The position numbers were made by a program, and so were the translations under genes. A DNA stretch of 14,033 bases. It comes from JAUYQR01 sp031377265. Lineage in GTDB: Bacteria > Pseudomonadota > Alphaproteobacteria > Rhodobacterales > Rhodobacteraceae. Positions 6,853 to 13,068 of this stretch are shown here, piece by piece. The notes beneath the pieces were generated by a model that did no database searches, was not told the origin of the DNA, and saw only the letters and a program-made list of their open reading frames with translations. The stretch covers positions 1 to 14,033 of the forward strand of contig NZ_JANMET010000308.1 in the NCBI RefSeq assembly GCF_031377265.1, given 5' to 3'. How positions within the stretch are numbered: the first letter of the stretch is position 1; every line of letters begins with the position of its first letter.

Positions 6853-7922
6853 TTTCCATCCGCAACGTCAGCAAGACCTTTGGCCGGGTGCAGGCCGTGC
6901 GCGACGTATCGCTGGACATCAGGGCGGGCGAGTTCTTTTCGCTTCTGGGCGCGTCGGGGTCGGGCAAGACGACACTTCTTCGGATGCTTGCCGGGTTCGA
7001 AGGCGTGACTTCGGGCACGATCCTGATCGACGGGCAAGAGATGCAGGACAGCCCTCCGCATCTGCGCCCGGTCAACATGGTGTTCCAGAACTACGCGATC
7101 TTTCCGCACCTGAACGTGCGCGACAACATCGCCTATGGCCTGCGTCGGCTGTCTGTCCCAAGCGCGAAACAGGCCGAAATGGTCGATGAAATGCTGGAAA
7201 TGATCGCGCTGCCCGGTTATGGCGACAGGCGCGCGACGCAGTTATCGGGCGGACAGATGCAGCGCGTGGCCCTGGCCCGCGCGCTGATCCTGAAGCCCAA
7301 GGTGCTGCTGCTGGACGAGCCTCTGGGTGCCCTGGACAAGCAGTTGCGCGAACAGATGCAATTGGAACTGCGCGCACTACAGAAAAAGCTGGGCATCACC
7401 TTCGTGCTTGTCACCCATGATCAGGAAGAGGCGCTGACGCTCTCGGACCGCATCGCGGTGATGAGCCAGGGCGCGGTTTTGCAGGTCGATACGCCCGCGG
7501 GCCTTTATGAACGGCCGCGCAACAAGGCGATAGCCAGCTTCATCGGCAACATGAACTTCTTTGACGCCACGGTCTCCCGCATGGGGCCCCCCGCGGTGGA
7601 CATTCCGGGGTTTGGACGCATGATGCTGAACGGGCACGACAACGGCAGGCCCGACGGTTCGGCCGCCCTTGTTGCGATCCGGCCAGAGAAGCTGACCCTG
7701 CATGCAGCGCCGCCGGCCATGGCCGCCCTCAAAGGCGTGCTGCAGACCCGGCAGTATCTTGGCGGGCGCGAGATGCTGCATGTCGGAATTGCGGGGCGTG
7801 CAGCTCCAATCGCCGTCGCGTTGCAGGGCGATCAGGATGAGGCCACCGCAAGCCTGTCGCAGGGACACCCGGTCTGGTTGACATGGAAGGACGACGCCCT
7901 TCTGGTGCTGGACGCGGAGTGA
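6849..7922 (+). CDS. ABC transporter ATP-binding protein (PotA type, with TOBE domain)
   Basis: 357 residues. All ATPase motifs are intact: Walker A GASGSGKTT (34-42), Q-loop Q80 in MVFQNYAIFPHL, signature LSGGQ (132-136), Walker B VLLLDEP (152-158), D-loop GALD, and switch His190 in LVTHDQEEAL. After the nucleotide-binding domain, ERPRNKAIASFIGNMNFF and a TOBE-type region (VAIRPEKLTL... to the end) match the spermidine/putrescine importer ATPases. It powers uptake through the two permeases just upstream. A short hairpin (CCTGA CGAA TCAGG, 7945-7958) lies in the 50-base gap to the regulator gene; it lacks a T-tract and is not a convincing terminator. Confidence 0.94.
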   Translation: MISIRNVSKTFGRVQAVRDVSLDIRAGEFFSLLGASGSGKTTLLRMLAGFEGVTSGTILIDGQEMQDSPPHLRPVNMVFQNYAIFPHLNVRDNIAYGLRRLSVPSAKQAEMVDEMLEMIALPGYGDRRATQLSGGQMQRVALARALILKPKVLLLDEPLGALDKQLREQMQLELRALQKKLGITFVLVTHDQEEALTLSDRIAVMSQGAVLQVDTPAGLYERPRNKAIASFIGNMNFFDATVSRMGPPAVDIPGFGRMMLNGHDNGRPDGSAALVAIRPEKLTLHAAPPAMAALKGVLQTRQYLGGREMLHVGIAGRAAPIAVALQGDQDEATASLSQGHPVWLTWKDDALLVLDAE

Positions 7923-7972
7923 CAGGATGACAGCCGTTGGAGTGCCTGACGAATCAGGATTGAGGTATCGGG

Positions 7973-8623
7973 ATGAATGAAACAAGCAGCGCGCCGAAGC
8001 CCAGCCGCGCCGAGGCCAAGGCCGAGCGGCGCCAGCAACTGATCGACGCCACGATCACGTCGATCGCGCGGTTCGGGCTGACCGGCACGACCATGGGCAA
8101 GGTCACCGAAATCGCCGGCGTGTCGTTGGGGCTGGCCAACTTTCATTTCGAAAGCAAAGACCAGTTGTTCGAAGCGGTGCTGCAGCATCTGGCAGCCGAA
8201 CAGCGGGCGCTCTGGCTGACGCGTTCGCAGAGCCCGGCCTTGTCAAGCAGTGCGCTTTTGCTGGCCATCGTCGAGTCGCGGTTTCATGCCTCGATCTGTG
8301 CCCGCAAGAAGCTGGCGGTCTGGTTTGCCTTCTACGGCGACGCCTCCGCCCGCGAGACCTACCGCCGCGCGGTGGGCAACATCGACGACGAACGCCTGGA
8401 CGCCACCGTTGCGATCGTTGCCGAGATGATCGCCGAGGCTGGCTACGCCCACCTTGACCCGGCCGAAACGGTCCTGAGTATTGAGGCCCTGTATGACGGC
8501 CTCTGGCTCAACATGCTGCTTTATCCGAGCGATTTTCGCCGCAGCATCTGCCGGAACCGGGCGCTGAAGGTGATCACCGCCCTGTTTCCCAAGCATTTTG
8601 ACAACGCCCCGGCCCTCGGTTGA
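7973..8623 (+). CDS. BetI-like TetR-family transcriptional regulator
   Basis: 216 residues; ATG 7973 has GAGG at 7962-7965. The N-terminal TetR DNA-binding domain spans about residues 18-70: RQQLIDATITSIARFGLTGT, then the helix-turn-helix MGKVTEIAGVSLGLANFHF and SKDQLFEAVL. The C-terminal ligand domain resembles BetI, with KKLAVWFAFYGDA (112-124, compare AWLAFW in BetI) and YDGLWL (174-179, compare IDGLWL). BetI represses choline-to-betaine genes and responds to choline. By analogy this protein probably senses the operon's amine substrate or a product. It sits between the transporter and the dehydrogenase on the same strand, and two matching operator-like palindromes (2375-2391, 3834-3849) lie in front of the TorF gene and the operon. 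I do not call it betI, because no choline or betaine-aldehyde dehydrogenase is present in the window. Confidence 0.85.
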   Translation: MNETSSAPKPSRAEAKAERRQQLIDATITSIARFGLTGTTMGKVTEIAGVSLGLANFHFESKDQLFEAVLQHLAAEQRALWLTRSQSPALSSSALLLAIVESRFHASICARKKLAVWFAFYGDASARETYRRAVGNIDDERLDATVAIVAEMIAEAGYAHLDPAETVLSIEALYDGLWLNMLLYPSDFRRSICRNRALKVITALFPKHFDNAPALG

Positions 8624-8656
8624 GCGCCTGACCGACGGACACTGAAGGACTCTCGC

Positions 8657-10741
8657 ATGACCCGTGACCCACGTTACGACATCCTCTTCGAGCCGGTGAA
8701 GATCGGCCCCGTGACCACCAAGAACCGCTTCTACCAGGTGCCGCATTGCACCGGCATGGGCTGGGCCCGCCCACGCACCTTGGCCGAGATGCGGGGCGTC
8801 AAGGCGCAGGGCGGCTGGGGCGTGGTCTGCACGGAGTATTGCTCGATCCATCCCGCCTCGGACGACCAGCTGCACATCAGTGCCAGCCTCTGGGATGACG
8901 GCGACATCCGTTCGCACCGGCTGATGACCGACAAGGTCCATGAACACGGCGCGCTGGCGGGGGCGGAACTGTGGTTCGGCGGCTCGCGCAGCGCCAATCT
9001 GGCCACCCGGCTGGTGTCGATGGACGTGGCCAGCCGGCCCAACGGCGTCGGTCACCCGTTCCAGTCCCGCGCCATGGACAAGTCCGACATCCGCGATTTG
9101 CGCCGCTGGCACCGCAAGGCAGCCCAGCGCGCCAAGGCCGCCGAATTCGACATCGTCTATGTCTATGCTACGCATGGCTATCTTCTGGCGCATTTCCTTG
9201 ACCCCGAAACCAACACGCGGGGTGACGAATATGGCGGCAGCCTGGAAAACCGCACCCGCCTGGTGCGCGAACTGATCGACGAGACCAAGGAGGCCGTTGG
9301 CGACCGCTGCGCCGTGGCCGTCCGTTTCGCCGCCGATGCCGAAGAGGGTGAGGACGGCCAGCCGATCCTGGGCGAGCGGCAAGAGATGTTCGCCATGCTG
9401 GCCGAGATGCCGGACCTTTGGGACATCAACGTTCAGGACTATTCGCTGGAAATGGGCGCCTCGCGCTTTGCCAAGGAAGGGGCGCTGGAGCCCTACATGA
9501 AATGGGTCCGCTCGGTGACCACAAAGCCGGTGGTGACGGTGGGCCGCTTCACCTCGCCCGACACGATGGTACGGATGGTGAAATCGGGGGTAACCGATCT
9601 GATCGGTGCGGCGCGGCCCTCGATCGCCGATCCCTACCTGCCGAACAAGATCGCAGAAGGGCGGCTTGAGGATATCCGCGAATGCATCGGCTGCAACATC
9701 TGCTATTCCGGCGACAGCCTGTCGGTGCCGATCCGCTGCACCCAGAACCCGACGATGGGCGAGGAATGGCGGCGCGGCTGGCATCCCGAAAAGATCGCGG
9801 CCAAGGGGTCGGACAGTCAGGTTCTGGTCGTCGGCGCCGGGCCTGCGGGGCTTGAGGCCGCACGGGCGCTTGGCGCACGCGGCTATCGCGTGGCGCTGGC
9901 CGAGGCGGGGCGGACTTTAGGCGGGCGCGTGACGCGTGAGGCCACGCTGCCGGGGATGAGCGAATACATCCGTGTGCGCGATTACCGCGTGCAGCAATTG
10001 CAGAAGATGCCGAATGTCGAGGTCTATCTGGAAAGCCGCCTTACCGCGCAGGATGTGATGGACTTCGGCGCTGATCATGTGGTGATCGCAACCGGTGCCC
10101 GCTGGCGGCGCGATGTCTTCGACGGCAACCGGTTCTCCCCGATCTCCGATGACGATACCCCGATCCTGACCCCCGATGACATCATGGACGGCACCCTGCC
10201 CACCGGCCCAACCGTGGTCTTCGACGCCGACGGCTATTACATGGGTGGCGTGATCGCGGAACGCCTGCGCAAGGCCGGGCTGGAGGTCACGTTGGTCACC
10301 CCCGCCGATCGGGTGTCACCATGGGCCGAAAACACCGGCGAAGGCTGGCGCATACCGGGCCATCTGATGGGCCTCGGGATCGAGTTGATCACCGCGCACG
10401 GGCTTGACTGGTTCGATGGCGAAACTCTCACGCTGGCCTGCGAGCATTCCGGGCGCGAACGCAACCTGACCGCGTCGGGCCTTGTCGTCGTCGGCCAGCG
10501 CGCGCCGGTTGATGACCTCTATTATGCCCTGCGCAATGCGGGCGAGGAGGGCGCTCTGCCCTTCATCCTCGCCCGGATCGGCGATTGCGAGGCCCCTGCC
10601 ATTATCGCCGCCGCCACCTATGCCGGGCATCGCTACGCACAAGATCTGGACCGCGTGATGGATATCGACCTGCCGATGCAGCACGAAAAGATCGACGTCG
10701 GCGCCGAACTGCGCGCCGAGTGGCGCAGGGCGGCAGAATGA
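8657..10741 (+). CDS. Trimethylamine/histamine dehydrogenase-like flavin and 4Fe-4S enzyme
   Basis: 694 residues, close to the ~730 of trimethylamine dehydrogenase (TMADH); AAGGA at 8645-8649 precedes the ATG. Domain 1 is an Old-Yellow-Enzyme barrel starting DPRYDILFEPVKIG. Cys31 in YQVPHC aligns with the TMADH cysteine that covalently holds FMN, Tyr61 (TEYCSI) with Tyr60, Tyr170 and His173 (YVYATH) with Tyr169/His172, and Trp255 (DLWDIN) with Trp264. The 4Fe-4S cysteines are all present: Cys343, 346, 349 and 361 (CIGCNIC...C). Domains 2-3 are nucleotide-binding folds (VVGAGPAG at 391-398). Such enzymes oxidatively N-demethylate or deaminate amines and pass electrons, typically to ETF. The key difference is Asp353 where TMADH has Trp355 of its aromatic bowl. 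From memory, histamine dehydrogenase has an Asp there, so a non-TMA substrate is likely; N-methylproline-type demethylases are another option. Its stop overlaps the next start (ATGA, 10738-10741). Confidence 0.88.
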   Translation: MTRDPRYDILFEPVKIGPVTTKNRFYQVPHCTGMGWARPRTLAEMRGVKAQGGWGVVCTEYCSIHPASDDQLHISASLWDDGDIRSHRLMTDKVHEHGALAGAELWFGGSRSANLATRLVSMDVASRPNGVGHPFQSRAMDKSDIRDLRRWHRKAAQRAKAAEFDIVYVYATHGYLLAHFLDPETNTRGDEYGGSLENRTRLVRELIDETKEAVGDRCAVAVRFAADAEEGEDGQPILGERQEMFAMLAEMPDLWDINVQDYSLEMGASRFAKEGALEPYMKWVRSVTTKPVVTVGRFTSPDTMVRMVKSGVTDLIGAARPSIADPYLPNKIAEGRLEDIRECIGCNICYSGDSLSVPIRCTQNPTMGEEWRRGWHPEKIAAKGSDSQVLVVGAGPAGLEAARALGARGYRVALAEAGRTLGGRVTREATLPGMSEYIRVRDYRVQQLQKMPNVEVYLESRLTAQDVMDFGADHVVIATGARWRRDVFDGNRFSPISDDDTPILTPDDIMDGTLPTGPTVVFDADGYYMGGVIAERLRKAGLEVTLVTPADRVSPWAENTGEGWRIPGHLMGLGIELITAHGLDWFDGETLTLACEHSGRERNLTASGLVVVGQRAPVDDLYYALRNAGEEGALPFILARIGDCEAPAIIAAATYAGHRYAQDLDRVMDIDLPMQHEKIDVGAELRAEWRRAAE

Positions 10742-10953
10742 CGGGGCGCTGGCCGCAGACCCGGTTGCTTGCTCTCGCGGTCGCGTCGCTGGGGCTGGTC
10801 ATCTTGCTGGTCGCGACTACGCCCAAAGGCGACAAGGCGGCTGCCTTGCCTGCCATGGCGGCAGACCAATCACCCGCGTGTTCCAGTTGCAACGCCCGCC
10901 ACCAGCATCTAAGCCGCCTTGCGCCTGTGACGGACAAAGGACTTCCGCCATGA
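10738..10953 (+). CDS. Small membrane-anchored protein with CxxC and HxH, function unknown
   Basis: 71 residues, not recognised. The start at 10738 overlaps the stop of the dehydrogenase gene (ATGA), and its own stop overlaps the next start (ATGA at 10950-10953). This double coupling argues that it is a real gene. A basic N-terminus (MTGRWPQTR) leads to one hydrophobic segment at about 9-27 (RLLALAVASLGLVILLVAT), either a signal anchor or an uncleaved signal peptide, so the rest is probably periplasmic. The tail holds PACSSCNARHQHLSRL: Cys48-x2-Cys51-x3-His55-x-His57, a plausible metal or redox site. It is too short for a c-type cytochrome and lacks CxxCH. An electron-transfer or metal-handling helper for the neighbours is possible but unproven. 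The longer in-frame opening upstream (10585) lies inside the dehydrogenase gene and is rejected. Confidence 0.65.
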   Translation: MTGRWPQTRLLALAVASLGLVILLVATTPKGDKAAALPAMAADQSPACSSCNARHQHLSRLAPVTDKGLPP

Positions 10954-11513
10954 CCCAGACTGCGACCGATTCCATCGACGCCGCTGCGCTCGCCGCAGCC
11001 CTTCCTGAAGTTCTGGCCGCCCCCCGGACGAACGGCCCGGTGCGCCTGCTTTGCGCCCGGCCAAAGCCGAACCAGCGCAACTTTCCCGACCGCCTGACCC
11101 TGACCCGCGCCATCTGCGTTGTCGGCGACTTTGAGGCATCGCGGCCCTGGCTGGTGCTGGAGGACGGCAGTCCCGACCCGCGCAATCAGGTCAGCATCAT
11201 GTCGTCACGGGTGCTGGATCTGGTCTGGCGCGACCGCAACCCGCGCAACCACCCCGGCGACAACATTGCCGTCGATCTTGACCTTAGCCATGGCAACCTG
11301 CCCACCGGCACTCTGCTTCAGGTCGGCACCGCGGTGCTGCGCGTCAGCGACGAGCCGAACGATGGCTGCGTGAAGTGGAAGGTTCGCTGTGGCAGGGCAG
11401 CCTATGACTGGGTCCGCGCCCGCGACCATGCTGGCTACCGACTTCGGGGGCTGTATTGCTCGGTCGAACAGGACGGGATCGTCGAGTTGGGTGACCGTGT
11501 GGCAAGGATATGA
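10950..11513 (+). CDS. MOSC-domain protein
   Basis: 187 residues from ATG 10950, with AAAGGA at 10936-10941 as ribosome-binding site and an ATGA overlap with the previous stop. The MOSC fold covers most of the protein. It includes NQVSIMSSRVLDLVW (79-93), PGDNIAVDLDLS (102-113), LPTGTLLQVGTAVLRVSDEPNDGC (117-140, with the family's conserved Cys at 140), CGRAAYDW (147-154) and the closing RLRGLYCSVEQDGIVELGDRV. MOSC domains occur at the C-terminus of molybdenum-cofactor sulfurases and, alone, in mitochondrial mARC-like and bacterial YiiM-like proteins. They bind Moco or carry sulfur. No molybdoenzyme is visible in the window, so its part in an amine-catabolic operon is unclear. It is the last gene of the run. 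No convincing terminator follows. Confidence 0.8.
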   Translation: MTQTATDSIDAAALAAALPEVLAAPRTNGPVRLLCARPKPNQRNFPDRLTLTRAICVVGDFEASRPWLVLEDGSPDPRNQVSIMSSRVLDLVWRDRNPRNHPGDNIAVDLDLSHGNLPTGTLLQVGTAVLRVSDEPNDGCVKWKVRCGRAAYDWVRARDHAGYRLRGLYCSVEQDGIVELGDRVARI

Positions 11514-11677
11514 TAGAATCTTGCGGATGAACTCTTGACGAAATTGAACCTTTGCGGGTTTGCCGGAGGCTCCAACTGCTGAGTAGGATTGAGGTGCACG
11601 TAGTTTCGTGGACGGTGCTGTCAGACGAATGCGAACTTGTCTCAGTTTCCCAGCCCTAGCAGCGCATTAGGCCGCAA

Positions 11678-11692
11678 AGAGGCAGCGCCTCT
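11678..11692. repeat. Short perfect stem-loop in the non-coding patch
   Basis: AGAGGC, a 3-base AGC loop, then GCCTCT; a further GCC/GGC pair (11671-11673 with 11694-11696) can extend it. No T-tract follows. It lies in the 11514-11720 stretch, where I see no gene. Confidence 0.3.
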
Positions 11693-11717
11693 AGGCGAGC
11701 GCAGCAGCGCGGTTCAC

Positions 11718-11945
11718 TTTTTCATGGTCCTGGCTGATGAGCACGCCCTCCTCGCTAAGGTGGTTGTCGAACAGATCATCCTGTTCACTGTAACGGCCTG
11801 GGATGCGAACTGCCCCCAACATATTCCACAACGGTTCGAGGCATCGGACGTCTTAGCAGCATTGGCACTGCGCGACGCCCGGATCGAAGCCATGGAAGCG
11901 GAACTCACCGCATTGCGGACACTGCTTCCGTCCACCGCTCGCGCC
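11718..11945 (+). pseudogene. Remnant of a pyridoxamine 5'-phosphate oxidase-family (PPOX) protein C-terminus
   Basis: The translated stretch contains FFMVLADEHALLAKV and EQIILFTVTAWDANCPQHIP, then QRFEASDVLAALALRDARI and MEAELTALR. PPOX-class flavin proteins end with a phrase like AFDWNCPQHITPRFT followed by a coiled helix, so AWDANCPQHIPQRF is a strong match. The N-terminal FMN-binding half is missing. The parts that remain are compressed: the stretches normally between FFM and V.ADE, and between LLAKV and VEQ, are shorter than in relatives. No good start codon or ribosome-binding site precedes it; the frame opens at a TTG at 11637 with unrelated sequence. I read it as a decayed 3' end. The last ~20 codons before the stop at 12008 (after LRTLL) are not family-like and run into the 3' end of the opposite-strand gene. 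Confidence 0.6.
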
Positions 11946-11959
11946 AGAATGATTGCTTT

Positions 11960-12760
11960 TCAAAGCCACAGCATAAGCGGGCAGTGGTCTGAAACCTCGG
12001 GTTCATAGATTACCTGGAAGTCCACGACGGCGCTTTCCTCAGAGATGAGTAGATAGTCAGCGAATTTACCGTGCTTCGTGTATTGCGAGCTTCGTGTGCC
12101 GGTGAACCCATGGCCGGTAACTAACTCGACCATTCCCGAAGTTCTTAGCAGTTCCAATGTGTCGCTGTCAGGCTCAACGTTGAAGTCGCCACAAATGACG
12201 CGCAAATCATCCGCTTCCGAAAGACCTTGCGACATATCCAGCAAACGGTGGGCTTGTTCCTTCCGCTCCGGCGTGTCCATCTTGCCGTGCAAGTCGCGAA
12301 GGCCGTGCATGTGCGTGATTGTGACAGCGCGACGATTCTCATAGTCGTAAACCCGCACCCCATGCGCGCTGCGAGACCGCGGATGATCGCCGTATCCGGC
12401 GGGCGAATAGCCCTTGTGAACAAAGCCCTGCACTTGCCCTATCACCGGGTAGGAACGGTGAACAAACGTCGCCAGACCCCACTGCGACGGGATCGGGATA
12501 TCATCATCCCAAAGCACGCCCTGAGCGGCGGGGCAGAACGTTGCCACGTGATCGGGTAAGGCGCTGCAGACATCCCTGAAGAAATTGGCCCTCTGCAGCA
12601 GGACATGCTCGCCATCACGATAGCTCAACCAGTCTTTGGCGGTTTCCGGGCTGTGGACCACTTCCTGCAAGCACAAAACTCCAGGAGCGGATGCGGCAAC
12701 ATATGGGAGAAGCCCGCCCAGCAATTTCCCGCCCCAACCATTCAAACACATAATGCGCAT
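11960..12760 (-). CDS. Endonuclease/exonuclease/phosphatase (EEP) family hydrolase
   Basis: 266 residues, minus strand. The start at ATG 12760 (MRIMCLNGWGG) has GGAGG 7 bases upstream. A TTG at 12775 in the same frame lies before that ribosome-binding site and is not used. The EEP metal-dependent phosphoesterase motifs occur in order: Asn7 (CLNGW), Glu33 (LCLQEV), His150/His152 (ITHMHGL), Asp192 and Asn194 (CGDFNVEPDS), Asp235 (FADYLL) and Asp258-His259 (SDHCPL). The fold cleaves phosphodiester or phosphomonoester bonds in nucleic acids, lipids or nucleotides, using Mg2+. No signal peptide or extra domain is present, so the substrate cannot be called. The gene is visibly less GC-rich than its neighbours and stands alone between the amine operon and ptsP, next to a gene remnant. 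That suggests an acquired piece. Confidence 0.85.
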   Translation of the reverse strand: MRIMCLNGWGGKLLGGLLPYVAASAPGVLCLQEVVHSPETAKDWLSYRDGEHVLLQRANFFRDVCSALPDHVATFCPAAQGVLWDDDIPIPSQWGLATFVHRSYPVIGQVQGFVHKGYSPAGYGDHPRSRSAHGVRVYDYENRRAVTITHMHGLRDLHGKMDTPERKEQAHRLLDMSQGLSEADDLRVICGDFNVEPDSDTLELLRTSGMVELVTGHGFTGTRSSQYTKHGKFADYLLISEESAVVDFQVIYEPEVSDHCPLMLWL

Positions 12761-13068
12761 TTGCTGACCTCCCAACGCCCCCTAGAGCGGACGTTCGCCA
12801 CAATAGCAGGAAAGAGCAAGTTAGGCTCAAAGCCGCCACTGTGGCCAACCCCTCTGGTTACAATCCTCCAAGACATCCAACGCACGGGGCACCGACACGA
12901 CGCCATTGGCCTGCGCTTGCTTGGATCACGTTGCGAAAGTGCGCGCCAAAGGTCAGGGTTGCTGATCTTTCGGGCAGCGCTGCCAACTCGGTTGGCAAAG
13001 TGCAGAACCCCGGTTCCGTTGCGCCCTGCCTTGTGATCTAAAGTCGGAAACAATCCTTGGGATGGGCC
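12761..13068. other. Intergenic region before ptsP; no supported gene
   Basis: About 308 bases. Open frames on both strands here have no recognisable family, ribosome-binding site or coherent composition. It must contain the promoter of the minus-strand EEP gene at its left end and probably that of ptsP at its right end, but I cannot point to clear boxes. It holds a 12-bp palindrome, GGCAGCGCTGCC (12973-12984), overlapping a perfect hairpin, TGCCAAC-TCG-GTTGGCA (12981-12997). The two can form mutually exclusive stems. There is no T-tract. Confidence 0.5.
12973..12997. repeat. Overlapping palindrome and hairpin upstream of ptsP
   Basis: GGCAGCGCTGCC (12973-12984) is a perfect 12-bp palindrome. 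TGCCAAC (12981-12987) pairs with GTTGGCA (12991-12997) around TCG. It lies about 70 bases before the ptsP start. It could be a protein site or a transcript-end structure; nothing in the sequence decides this. Confidence 0.35.

Noticed and set aside
7945..7958. Hairpin CCTGA-CGAA-TCAGG between the ATPase and regulator genes as a terminator
   Set aside because: The stem is only 5 bp and no T-tract follows; it is more likely incidental or a weak attenuating structure.
7973..8623. Naming the TetR gene betI and the unit a choline-to-betaine operon
   Set aside because: The regulator resembles BetI, but no choline dehydrogenase, betaine-aldehyde dehydrogenase or BCCT/Cho transporter is present, so the name would overstate the evidence.
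8243..9784. 513-residue open frame on the minus strand across the regulator and dehydrogenase genes
   Set aside because: It is antisense to two well-supported genes and shows no recognisable motif or ribosome-binding site.
11502..11524. GCAAG...CTTGC inverted repeat at the MOSC stop codon as an operon terminator
   Set aside because: The stem is 5 bp with a 13-base loop and no T-tract, too weak to call.
12605..13036. 143-residue plus-strand frame before ptsP
   Set aside because: It begins inside the opposite-strand EEP gene, has no ribosome-binding site and reads as unstructured sequence.
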